In this document: in pieces, positions 36,118 to 44,561 of the stretch
Layout of the letters: each line of letters starts with the position of its first letter
Numbering within the stretch: position 1 is the first letter of the stretch
Source: Pedobacter cryophilus
GTDB lineage: Bacteria > Bacteroidota > Bacteroidia > Sphingobacteriales > Sphingobacteriaceae
DNA: 64,000 bases
Direction: 5' to 3'
Assembly (NCBI RefSeq): GCF_005116455.1
Contig: NZ_SWBP01000002.1
Coordinates: 124,001 to 188,000, forward strand
Position numbers and translations under genes: made by a program
The notes under the pieces: generated by a model
Databases searched by the model: none
What the model saw: the letters and a program-made list of their open reading frames with translations, nothing else
Told to the model about the DNA's origin: nothing

Positions 36118-37308
36118 ATGAAAACAATAGACGATATAAATTTTTCGAACAAAAAAGCACTCATCAGGGTAGATTTTAATGTGCCTTTAGATGCTGATTT
36201 TAATATTACCGATGATAAAAGAATGACGGCAGCTTTGCCAAGTATTCAAAAAATATTGAACGATGGCGGTAGCGTGATATTGATGTCTCACCTGGGTCGA
36301 CCAAAAGACGGACCTACTGATAAATACTCTCTAAGGCACATTGTGGCTCACCTTTCTAAATTATTAAATAAGGAAGTGGCTTTCGCCGATGACTGCATAG
36401 GCGCTCAGGCAATAGAGAAAGCAGCGAGTTTAAAAAGTGGCGAAGTGTTGCTTTTAGAAAACCTGCGTTTTTACAAAGAAGAAGAAAAAGGCGATGTGGC
36501 TTTTGCCGAAAAGCTTTCTAAACTAGGAGAAATATACGTGAACGATGCTTTTGGTACCGCACACAGGGCACATGCTTCCACCTCTATTATTGCTCAGTTT
36601 TTCCCTCAAGCCAAATATTTTGGTTATTTAATGGGTGCTGAACTAGCTAATGCCGAGAAAATTCTGAATCACGCCGAAAGACCTTTTACTGCGATTATGG
36701 GTGGAGCAAAGGTTTCGGATAAAATATTACTGATCGAAAAATTATTAGATAAAGTAGATTATCTTTTAATTGGAGGCGGAATGACCTATACTTTTATTAA
36801 AGCAGCAGGTGGCGAAATAGGAAATTCTTTAGTGGAATTGGATAAAGTAGATTTAGCCAAAGAATTGGTGAAGAAAGCCGAAGCAAAAGGTGTGAAACTA
36901 TTAATCCCTACCGATTCTCTTATTGCAGATGCTTTTTCAAATGATGCCAAAACAGAAAGAGCTTTGAGTAAAAATATTCCAGAAGGCTGGATGGGTTTAG
37001 ATATTAGTGACGATACCATTGCAACTTTTAGCGAGGTGATCAAAAAATCTAAAACCGTTTTATGGAATGGTCCTATGGGTGTTTTTGAAATGTCTAGCTT
37101 TGAAAAAGGCACCAAAGAAGTGGCTTTTGCAGTAGTGGAGGCCACAAAAAATGGAGCTTTCTCTTTAATAGGTGGTGGAGATTCGGCAGCAGCAGTAGCT
37201 AAATTTGGTTTAGAAGATGAAGTAAGTTATGTTTCTACCGGTGGCGGGGCATTATTAGAATATATGGAAGGAAAAGAACTGCCAGGTGTAAAAGCCATTT
37301 TAGATTAA
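36118..37308 (+). CDS. pgk: Phosphoglycerate kinase
   Basis: This 396-residue two-domain cytoplasmic enzyme transfers phosphate from 1,3-bisphosphoglycerate to ADP. The N-terminal domain has [12 protein letters not shown] and [10 protein letters not shown], and the hinge region has [11 protein letters not shown]. The nucleotide domain has the [13 protein letters not shown] loop and GGGDSAAAV. Length is typical. It has its own terminator at 37363-37398. It works one step after the GAPDH encoded upstream. Confidence 0.96.
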   Translation: MKTIDDINFSNKKALIRVDFNVPLDADFNITDDKRMTAALPSIQKILNDGGSVILMSHLGRPKDGPTDKYSLRHIVAHLSKLLNKEVAFADDCIGAQAIEKAASLKSGEVLLLENLRFYKEEEKGDVAFAEKLSKLGEIYVNDAFGTAHRAHASTSIIAQFFPQAKYFGYLMGAELANAEKILNHAERPFTAIMGGAKVSDKILLIEKLLDKVDYLLIGGGMTYTFIKAAGGEIGNSLVELDKVDLAKELVKKAEAKGVKLLIPTDSLIADAFSNDAKTERALSKNIPEGWMGLDISDDTIATFSEVIKKSKTVLWNGPMGVFEMSSFEKGTKEVAFAVVEATKNGAFSLIGGGDSAAAVAKFGLEDEVSYVSTGGGALLEYMEGKELPGVKAILD

Positions 37309-37362
37309 TAAACATGAATAAAAGGTCTTTTTCCTAAAGGCTCTAATTTTTTAAAATAAATA

Positions 37363-37398
37363 ATAAACATCATCTAGCATTAGCTGGGTGATGTTTAT
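37363..37398 (+). terminator. Terminator after pgk
   Basis: Stem ATAAACATCA / TGATGTTTAT with inner TCTAGC/GCTGGG pairing, 54 bases after the pgk stop. Confidence 0.65.
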
Positions 37399-37436
37399 GT
37401 TTACAGTAAATCCATTCAAATGCTATTTTAAATTGT

Positions 37437-37980
37437 ATGTCACCCTGAGCAGCCTGTCCCGATTTTCTTATCGGGAGAATCGAAGGGTCAGTAAGCATAA
37501 GGCTTCGACTCCGATCAGCCTGACAAACATTGAATCTTTATTTTATTAAACAATTTGAATTACAGCACTATGTCACCCTGAGCGGAGTCGAAGGGTCAGT
37601 AAGCATAAGGCTTCGACTCCGATCAGCCTGACAAACATTGAATCTTTATTTTATTAAACAATTTGAATTACAGCACTATGTCACCCTGAGCGGAGTCGAA
37701 GGGTCAGTAAGCATAAGGCTTCGACTGCGCTCAGCCTGACAAACATCTTACTTCGCTCAGCTTAAACAATATTAGACTCCACTTCAGCAATAGAGTAATA
37801 TTTTTAATTACAACACTGTGTCACCCTGAGCGGAGTCGAAGGGCTATGCATTAAGGTAAGAAAGGGCTTCGACTGCGCTCAGCCTGACAAACATTGAATC
37901 TTTATTTTATTAATAATTTGAATTTCAGCACTTTTGTACCCTGAGCGGAATCGATTGTCACCCTGAGCGGAGTCGAAGGG
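37437..37980. repeat. REP-pair hairpins in tandem, 108-base period
   Basis: Right-side arms TGTCACCCTGAGC...GTCGAAGGG alternate with inverted left-side arms CTTCGACTCC...CAGCCTGACA. Units begin at about 37437, 37570 and 37678. The latter two are exactly 108 bases apart; the first is 25 bases longer because its REP apex carries a CCCGATTTTCTTATCGGG palindrome. A less regular pair follows at 37819-37890 and a single arm at 37957. No gene lies in 37309-38077. Confidence 0.92.
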
Positions 37981-38077
37981 CTATGCAATTAATTGAGATA
38001 GAAATCATCAATAAAAAAAGCATTTATTTGGAATTGGAATAATTAATATATTTGTATGAGTAGCTAAAAAAATCATC

Positions 38078-38314
38078 ATGTATACTGAAGCTAAAAAATT
38101 ACACCTTATCGAAGAGGTTCTCAAAATAAAAAGCGACATCACTTTAGATGCTGTAGAAAATTTTCTAAAGCATGCTGTTAAGAGTGTCAAAAAAAATAAA
38201 AAAGAATCAAGTTTTAGCGAATTCTCTGGGATCTGGTCGAAAGGAGAAGCTTCAGAGATAGAGCAAATTATTACTGAATCCTGTGAAATAATTAACCCTG
38301 ATGACTGGAAATGA
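38078..38314 (+). CDS. Putative antitoxin of a VapBC-like pair
   Basis: This 78-residue protein is mostly helical (AKKLHLIEEVLKIKSDITLD) with a basic middle (KSVKKNKKESSFSEFSG) and an acidic C-terminus. It resembles small antitoxins that precede PIN-domain toxins in Bacteroidota. It overlaps the following truncated VapC gene by 14 bases, the typical coupled arrangement. No clear DNA-binding fold could be recognised, so the call rests mainly on context. Confidence 0.6.
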   Translation: MYTEAKKLHLIEEVLKIKSDITLDAVENFLKHAVKSVKKNKKESSFSEFSGIWSKGEASEIEQIITESCEIINPDDWK

Positions 38315-38564
38315 CATAATAATAGATACCAATGTTGTCATAGAATTATTTAAGGGTAATACTATTATGTCCATATTATTGATTGCAGATAAAGAAACCG
38401 CTAATCAATATGGTTTAATAAAAACGCAATTGCTTCAAAAAGGGAAACCTATCCCTGAAAATGATATTTGGATTGCAGCTACAGCTAAACAACATCAAAT
38501 CAAATTGATCACCCTTGATAAACATTTCCTTGAAGTTGAAGGTATTCTTTTGGAGAAGATTTAA
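38301..38564 (+). pseudogene. vapC: VapC-like PIN-domain toxin with internal deletion
   Basis: This 87-residue frame has the N-terminal PIN motif IIIDTNVVIELFKGN and the C-terminal half IPENDIWIAATAKQH with LITLDKHFLEVEG. These carry the first Asp and the last acidic residues of the active site. Family members are about 130 residues. The middle segment, which normally carries the conserved Glu after VSVITLGEL-type residues, is missing, leaving a direct jump from NTIMSILL to IADKETANQYG. An in-frame deletion of about 40-45 residues is the simplest reading. The protein is probably inactive as an RNase, though it may still fold or bind its antitoxin. Confidence 0.72.
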
Positions 38565-38579
38565 AGGCTATTCACACTG

Positions 38580-38870
38580 TCCTAGCAGGTTCTCATTTTA
38601 GCTAATCCTGCGTTTTATTAATCAATTTGAATTACAACACTGTGTCACCCTGAGCGGAGTCGAAGGGCTATACATTAAGGTAAGAAGGGGCTTCGTCTCC
38701 ACTCAGCCTGAGAAACATTCGACACTTTTAAATCTAGCATTTTTCTGTCTCAGCAGGGTCTCGCTTTAGCTGACCCTGCGTTTTAGTAGTCAATTTTAAT
38801 TATTAATCAATTTAATCACACCGCTATGTCCACCCTGAGCAGCTTGTTCCGATTTTCTCATCTGGAAAGT
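38580..38870. repeat. REP arms and GACCCTG hairpins upstream of the dcw cluster
   Basis: Two copies of the CAGCAGGGTCTCGCTTTAGC-type hairpin lie near 38586 (decayed) and 38752. A REP pair lies at about 38641-38712. A further arm near 38826-38870 is interrupted at its apex by a decayed TTCCGATTTTCTCATCTGGA palindrome. No gene lies between 38565 and 39211. Confidence 0.85.
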
Positions 38871-39143
38871 CGAAGGGTATTCCTCCTATAGGTTTAATAT
38901 AGCCAATTCTTAAAAATGAAATCAAATTGAGATGCATATTGAAATCTTCTCCCACCAATCTTAATTTCCCTATTCAATTCCGTTCAATTTTCCCACTTCT
39001 GCTTAAAACGTTAGCAATGACTTGTTTTTCAATGAATTAATGAGGCTGTTGAGGAGTGGTTTGTAGCTTTTTAAGTAAATCACTTTTACAAATATTGTTT
39101 AAACGATCAGTTAAAGAGGCTTTTTGATTGTTGAAAACTTTTT

Positions 39144-39169
39144 GTGGTAGAAAGTGGGAAAAAGTGGAG
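39144..39169 (+). promoter_or_regulatory. MraZ-type operator, three GTGG repeats at 10-base spacing
   Basis: GTGGT, GTGGG and GTGGA begin at 39144, 39154 and 39164. MraZ is known to bind TGGGN-type direct repeats spaced by ten bases upstream of its own gene. The site is 43 bases before mraZ. Confidence 0.75.
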
Positions 39170-39211
39170 ACATTATTTACTTTTACATAAGAAATTGTCA
39201 AACCTGTAAAT

Positions 39212-39676
39212 ATGTCCCATCTCATTGGAGAATTTGATTGCAAGTTGGATGCGAAAGGCCGTTTAATGGTTCCTTCCGGTCTTAAAAAGCAATTGCCTGC
39301 TGTTGATGCAGAGGGCCTGGTAATTAACAGGGGTTTTGAAAAGCATTTAACCATTTACACTAAAGCCGAATGGGATAAGATTACTGCTGAATTAGCGGCT
39401 TTAAATCAATACGAAAAGAAAACCAGAGATTTTATCAGATATTTTACCCGTGGCGCATCAGAATTATCATTAGATGCTTCAGGTAGGGTTTTATTGCCAA
39501 AGTCTTTGTTAGAATATGCCGGTGTAGGTACGGAAGTAGTGCTTTCTTGTCAGTTTGATAAGATAGAACTTTGGGCTAAAGATGCTTATGAAGCGCAATT
39601 AGATAATGAGCCAGAGAGCTTTGCAAATTTAGCTGAAGAAGTAATGGGAAGTAAAAGAGGAGGTAATGATGTCTAA
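39212..39676 (+). CDS. mraZ: Transcriptional regulator MraZ
   Basis: This 154-residue protein carries two SpoVT/AbrB-like units: the first begins GEFDCKLDAKGRLMVPSGLK, the second has ELSLDASGRVLLPKSLLEYA. MraZ assembles into rings and regulates the division and cell-wall cluster it leads. The GTGG repeat operator lies just upstream. Its stop overlaps the rsmH start by 11 bases. Confidence 0.95.
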   Translation: MSHLIGEFDCKLDAKGRLMVPSGLKKQLPAVDAEGLVINRGFEKHLTIYTKAEWDKITAELAALNQYEKKTRDFIRYFTRGASELSLDASGRVLLPKSLLEYAGVGTEVVLSCQFDKIELWAKDAYEAQLDNEPESFANLAEEVMGSKRGGNDV

Positions 39677-40571
39677 TTATCATATACCGGTGATGCTAAA
39701 AGAGTGTATAGATGCTTTGGATATACAGCCATCTGGGGTGTATGTAGATGTGACTTTTGGTGGCGGTGGTCATTCAAAAGAAATCATGAAGCATTTAGGT
39801 GATGATGGCGTTTTGGTAGCTTTTGACCAAGATGTGGATGCACAAAAAAATGTAATAGCTGATGAACGTTTTGTGTTTATTGATCAAAACTTCAGGTATT
39901 TAAAAAATAATTTAAGGATGCATGATTTGCTCCCTGTGAATGGAATTTTAGCTGATTTAGGAGTTTCTTCTCATCAGTTTGATGTGCCGGAGCGTGGTTT
40001 TTCTACTCGCTTTGATGCGGATTTGGATATGAGAATGGATCAAGCTGGATCATTAACTGCAAAAAAAGTGGTGAATGAATATTCTGAAGATCAATTGCAT
40101 AAAATTTTCGGCATTTACGGAGAAATTCAAAATGCTAAATCTTTGGCAAAGGCGGTAGTTACCTCAAGATTAGCCAAACCTATTGAAACCATTGCCGATC
40201 TAAAATCGGCTATAGCCAAATTAATTCCTAAAGGAAAAGAGAACAAATACTTAGCACAAGTTTTTCAGGCTTTACGCATAGAAGTAAATCAAGAAATGGA
40301 AGCTTTAAAAGAGTTTTTAGAGCAAACGGTTGATGTTTTAGCCAGCGGTGGAAGGTTAGTGGTGATGTCTTATCATTCTTTAGAAGATCGTTTGGTGAAA
40401 AACTTTATGGCCAAAGGAAAATTCTCTGGTACGGTAGAAAAAGATTTTTTTGGAAATGAAATTAAGCCTTTTGATTTAGTAGTGAAAAAATCAATTACTG
40501 CTTCAGAAGATGAAATAAAAATAAACAACAGAGCAAGAAGTGCAAGGTTAAGAATAGCAGTGAAGAGATGA
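39666..40571 (+). CDS. rsmH: 16S rRNA (cytosine-N4)-methyltransferase RsmH
   Basis: This 301-residue protein methylates C1402 of 16S rRNA using S-adenosylmethionine. The N-terminus HIPVMLKECIDAL and the SAM-binding loop VDVTFGGGGHSKEIM are characteristic, followed by ADLGVSSHQFD, the AQVFQALRIEVNQEM segment and the terminal NNRARSARLR. It overlaps mraZ upstream and ftsL downstream (ATGA, four bases), as in standard dcw operons. Confidence 0.96.
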   Translation: MMSNYHIPVMLKECIDALDIQPSGVYVDVTFGGGGHSKEIMKHLGDDGVLVAFDQDVDAQKNVIADERFVFIDQNFRYLKNNLRMHDLLPVNGILADLGVSSHQFDVPERGFSTRFDADLDMRMDQAGSLTAKKVVNEYSEDQLHKIFGIYGEIQNAKSLAKAVVTSRLAKPIETIADLKSAIAKLIPKGKENKYLAQVFQALRIEVNQEMEALKEFLEQTVDVLASGGRLVVMSYHSLEDRLVKNFMAKGKFSGTVEKDFFGNEIKPFDLVVKKSITASEDEIKINNRARSARLRIAVKR

Positions 40572-40972
40572 CAAATAGGTTAAGATCTGAAATAGAGGAA
40601 GAGGAAATTATTGAGCCACAGCCGGTAAAACAGGAAACCCCTGCGCCGTCATCAGGTTCTTTTATATCCTTCCTTTCTAAAGGATCAATATCTAAAGAAG
40701 CTGCAACAGAAGCGTTACCCTTCATTATTTTTCTGGCTTTTTTAGGGATGATGTACATCGGCAACAGGCATTCGGCAGAGAACAACATTCGGAAAATAGA
40801 TAAGCTGGGCAAAGAAGTGAAAGAGTTAAGTTGGGATTTTAAGACGCTGAAAGCTGATTTAATGTTTAAAAGCAAACAAACAGAGGTGATTAAAAGAGTC
40901 GACTCTGTATTAGGATTAAGAGTATCTATTAAACCGCCAATTAAAATAAAAGTAGTAAACAATGAACATTAG
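40568..40972 (+). CDS. ftsL: FtsL-like division protein
   Basis: This 134-residue bitopic membrane protein has a cytoplasmic N-terminus of about 55 residues (acidic, Pro-rich), one membrane helix (LPFIIFLAFLGMMYIG) and a periplasmic coiled coil (IRKIDKLGKEVKELSWDFKT). The position between rsmH and ftsI and the topology identify it as the FtsL equivalent, which links FtsQ/DivIB to the septal synthase FtsWI. Sequence similarity to classical FtsL is low, as usual in this phylum. Confidence 0.85.
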   Translation: MTNRLRSEIEEEEIIEPQPVKQETPAPSSGSFISFLSKGSISKEAATEALPFIIFLAFLGMMYIGNRHSAENNIRKIDKLGKEVKELSWDFKTLKADLMFKSKQTEVIKRVDSVLGLRVSIKPPIKIKVVNNEH

Positions 40973-43064
40973 AACCAATATTCTGCTTCGTGTTTATGCA
41001 GCTTTCGGGCTCATACTCTTATTTGCTTGTGCAGTAATTGGGAAAATGGTGCATGTACAAGTGGTACAAGGCGAAAAGTACCGTTCAATGGCGGATAGTT
41101 TAAGTACTAAATATGCAGAGGTAGAGGCCGCCAGAGGAAATATTTATTCTATAGACGGAAGTTTATTAGCGACTTCAGTTCCTGAGTATGATATCAGAAT
41201 GGATTTGCTGGCTGGCGGAATAGAAGATGATCAGGTTTTTTATGCAAAAGTAGATTCTTTAGCTTATGACCTATCTCGTTATTTTAATGATAAGTCCGAA
41301 AGAGAGTATTCCAGGTTATTGCGTAACGCCAGACAAGACAGAGAACGTTATTTTTTATTGAAAAGAGACATTACTTATCAAGATTTAAAAGCTTTAAGAA
41401 AGTTCCCAATTTTCAACTTAGGCAGGTATAAAGGCGGAATGATTTCGGTTCAACAAAATAAAAGAATATTACCATTTAGAGATTTAGCTTCAAGAACCAT
41501 AGGTTATTATAATGCCAATTCTAACGCCGCTGTAGGTTTAGAAGGTGCTTACGGCGATTATATTAATGGAGAAACCGGAAAGCGCTTGGTACAAAGAATT
41601 GCTGGCGGTGTTTGGATGCCGGTAAATGAAGATGCAGAAATAGCGCCAAAGGATGGCGCAGATATCATATCTACCATTGATGTGAATATGCAAGATTTGG
41701 CACAAAATGCTTTAAAAAAGCAGTTGATTAAAAGTGCGGCAGATTTTGGTTGCGTAATGGTGATGGATGTGAAAACCGGCGAAATTAAAGCTATTGCAAA
41801 CTATACCAAAGTTGCTGAAGACGATTATCAAGAAACTTTTAATTACGGAATTGCACAAAGTGCCGAGCCGGGTTCTACTTTTAAATTAGCCTCATATTTA
41901 GTCGCCATAGAAGATGGAAAATTTGGTTTAAATGATATTGTGACTACAGATGGCGGTCAGTATCGTTTGTATAACCACACCATTAAAGATCATGAAAATG
42001 AAGGCACTATTCCTATGAAAGTGGCTTTTGAAAGATCTTCAAATGTGGCTATTGTAAAGCAAATTTATAAGCACTACAAAGATAATCCCGATGCTTTTAC
42101 CAGCAAGTTAAAAGCATTGCATTTAGATGAAAAACTGGGTTTACAAATCTCTGGAGAGGGAGCGCCCCTCATAAAAACCACTAAAAGTAAATCGTGGAGT
42201 GGCTTAACATTGCCTCAAATGGCTTATGGCTATGAATTAAAAATGACACCGCTTCAAATTCTCACCCTATATAATGCAGTAGCCAATAACGGTAAAATGA
42301 TTGCCCCACTATTTGTACATGAAATTAGAAGATTGGGTAATACGGTCGAATTATTTAAGGCCCGTACCATTAAAGAACAAATATGCTCTGATAAAACTTT
42401 AGGCTTATTAAAAGAAATGTTAGAAGGCGTAGTTACACAAGGTACGGCAAGCGCAATCAATAATCCATTATATAAAATTGCTGGTAAAACCGGTACAGCT
42501 CAAGTTGCTGATGGTGCAAATGGTTACAAGGGGAAAAGAAAATACCAAGCTTCATTTTGTGGTTACTTCCCGGCAGATAACCCTAAGTATTCTATGATTG
42601 TGGTGGTGCAAAACCCTACTAAAGGATCTTATTACGCCGCACAAGTTGCCGGTCCAGTGTTCAGAGAAATTGCCGATGTAGTTTTTGGTAGTGATTTAAA
42701 TATGGAAAGCAATGAGAAATTACCGCAATTGGTAGGCAATACCAAGCTGCCTGCTGTTAAGGGAGGCTATAAAAAATCGGCTCAAAAAGTTTACAGTGCT
42801 TTTGGCATAAAAGCTTTGTATGCTTCTAACAGTCAGGATCAAATGAGCTTAGATACCAACAACGGCATTGCTTATAAAGAAGTAAAATTAAATAAAGGCA
42901 TGGTGCCGGATGTGGTAGGTATGGGATTAAAAGATGCGCTTTTTGTTTTAGGAAACTCAGGTTTAAAGCCTGTAGTTCAAGGGCAAGGGACTGTTAAAAA
43001 TCAATCACTAGCATCAGGAACACCAATTTATAAAGGGACAAGAATTTTAATTGAATTACAATAA
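40962..43064 (+). CDS. ftsI: Septal peptidoglycan transpeptidase FtsI (PBP3) with PASTA domain
   Basis: The 700-residue protein has one N-terminal membrane helix (ILLRVYAAFGLILLFACAVI), a PBP dimer region with the AARGNIYSIDG motif, and the transpeptidase. Active-site motifs are STFK in EPGSTFKLAS, SSN in ERSSNVAIV and KTG in AGKTGTAQVA. A single C-terminal PASTA-like domain (VPDVVGMGLKDALFVLGNSG) is usual in Bacteroidota. It cross-links septal peptidoglycan with FtsW. The gene overlaps ftsL by 11 bases and abuts murE directly. Confidence 0.95.
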   Translation: MNIRTNILLRVYAAFGLILLFACAVIGKMVHVQVVQGEKYRSMADSLSTKYAEVEAARGNIYSIDGSLLATSVPEYDIRMDLLAGGIEDDQVFYAKVDSLAYDLSRYFNDKSEREYSRLLRNARQDRERYFLLKRDITYQDLKALRKFPIFNLGRYKGGMISVQQNKRILPFRDLASRTIGYYNANSNAAVGLEGAYGDYINGETGKRLVQRIAGGVWMPVNEDAEIAPKDGADIISTIDVNMQDLAQNALKKQLIKSAADFGCVMVMDVKTGEIKAIANYTKVAEDDYQETFNYGIAQSAEPGSTFKLASYLVAIEDGKFGLNDIVTTDGGQYRLYNHTIKDHENEGTIPMKVAFERSSNVAIVKQIYKHYKDNPDAFTSKLKALHLDEKLGLQISGEGAPLIKTTKSKSWSGLTLPQMAYGYELKMTPLQILTLYNAVANNGKMIAPLFVHEIRRLGNTVELFKARTIKEQICSDKTLGLLKEMLEGVVTQGTASAINNPLYKIAGKTGTAQVADGANGYKGKRKYQASFCGYFPADNPKYSMIVVVQNPTKGSYYAAQVAGPVFREIADVVFGSDLNMESNEKLPQLVGNTKLPAVKGGYKKSAQKVYSAFGIKALYASNSQDQMSLDTNNGIAYKEVKLNKGMVPDVVGMGLKDALFVLGNSGLKPVVQGQGTVKNQSLASGTPIYKGTRILIELQ

Positions 43065-44528
43065 GTGGCTATACTAAAAGACATATTATATGGAGTTGCG
43101 TTAGAGCAAGTAGTGGGTGCTACCGATGTGGAAGTGGAAGCCCTGCAATTTGATTCCAGAAAAGTTGCGCTTCAATCTTTATTTATAGCCATTAAAGGAA
43201 CCCTTTCTGACGGGCATCAGTTTATGGCAACAGCCATAGAAAAAGGGGCGGTTGTGATTGTTTGTGAAGCAATGCCTGCTGTGTTTGATCTTCAGGTGAC
43301 TTATGTGAAGGTTCAAAATTCGGCGAAAGCCTTAGGAATAATAGCGGCCAACTTTTATCAGCATCCTTCAAAAAAATTAAAATTAGTAGGGGTAACAGGC
43401 ACCAATGGAAAAACCACGGTAGCCACCTTATTGTATAAACTTTTTAGAGATTTGGGCTACAAAGCCGGACTCATTTCTACGGTAGAGAATCAAATTAATG
43501 ATCAGGTAATTCCTTCAACACATACCACTCCAGATCCTATTGCACTCAATATTTTATTGAATGAAATGCTTGTAAAAGGCTGCGATTACTGCTTTATGGA
43601 GGTAAGTTCTCATGCAATAGCGCAATACAGAATAGAAGGATTAAGCTTTAGCGGCGGAATTTTTACCAACATTACGCATGATCATTTAGACTTTCATATC
43701 ACTTTTGATAACTATTTAAAAGCTAAAAAAGCATTTTTTGATGGTTTAGATAAATCAGCTTTTGCTTTAACCAATGCCGATGATAAAAACGGATTGGTGA
43801 TGTTGCAAAACACCAAAGCCCATAAAAAAACCTATGGTTTAAAGTCTCTAACAGATTTTAAAGCAAAAATTATAGAGAACCAATTTTCGGGTTTACACCT
43901 GGATATGGATGGGGAAGAAGTGTATTTTAAACTGGTAGGCAGCTTTAACGCATCTAATTTATTAGCAGTTTATGGTGCAGCTTTATTGCTAGAGCAAGAT
44001 AAAACCAAAGTGCTTACCATTTTAAGTCGCTTAAACGGTGCCGAAGGGCGTTTTGATTATATCATTTCTCCTAACGGGATCATCGGAATTGTGGATTATG
44101 CCCATACGCCAGATGCGATAGAAAATGTATTAAGTACGGTAGATAATATCCGCTCTAAAAGCGAACAAGTGATCACCATTGTGGGTTGCGGTGGCGATAG
44201 AGATAAAACTAAACGCCCATTAATGGCAAAAGCCGCTTGTGAGTGGAGTGATAAAGTGATATTGACTTCAGACAATCCAAGATCAGAAGATCCTGAGCAA
44301 ATTATTAAAGATATGCAAGCCGGTGTTTCTCCGGTTCATCAAAAGAAAGTTTTATCAATTACAGATAGAAAAGAAGCGATAAAAACAGCAGTTCATTTGG
44401 CTAAACCCGGAGATATTATTTTACTAGCCGGAAAAGGACATGAGAAATACCAGGAAATAAAAGGGGTAAAAAGTGATTTTGATGATAAAAAAATATTAAA
44501 CGAATGTTTTCAGCAATTGAGTTCATAA
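43065..44528 (+). CDS. murE: UDP-MurNAc-L-Ala-D-Glu:meso-DAP ligase
   Basis: This 487-residue Mur ligase starts at a GTG immediately after the ftsI stop. The ATP-binding loop is VTGTNGKTTVATLL, and the catalytic region has EVSSHAIAQYRIEG. The C-terminal DNPR motif in TSDNPRSEDPEQI is the meso-diaminopimelate-recognition motif, so the organism has DAP-type peptidoglycan. It adds the third amino acid of the stem peptide in the cytoplasm. Confidence 0.96.
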   Translation: MAILKDILYGVALEQVVGATDVEVEALQFDSRKVALQSLFIAIKGTLSDGHQFMATAIEKGAVVIVCEAMPAVFDLQVTYVKVQNSAKALGIIAANFYQHPSKKLKLVGVTGTNGKTTVATLLYKLFRDLGYKAGLISTVENQINDQVIPSTHTTPDPIALNILLNEMLVKGCDYCFMEVSSHAIAQYRIEGLSFSGGIFTNITHDHLDFHITFDNYLKAKKAFFDGLDKSAFALTNADDKNGLVMLQNTKAHKKTYGLKSLTDFKAKIIENQFSGLHLDMDGEEVYFKLVGSFNASNLLAVYGAALLLEQDKTKVLTILSRLNGAEGRFDYIISPNGIIGIVDYAHTPDAIENVLSTVDNIRSKSEQVITIVGCGGDRDKTKRPLMAKAACEWSDKVILTSDNPRSEDPEQIIKDMQAGVSPVHQKKVLSITDRKEAIKTAVHLAKPGDIILLAGKGHEKYQEIKGVKSDFDDKKILNECFQQLSS

Positions 44529-44561
44529 ACGCTAAAAATTTTCACTTAAAAAACTAAAAGG

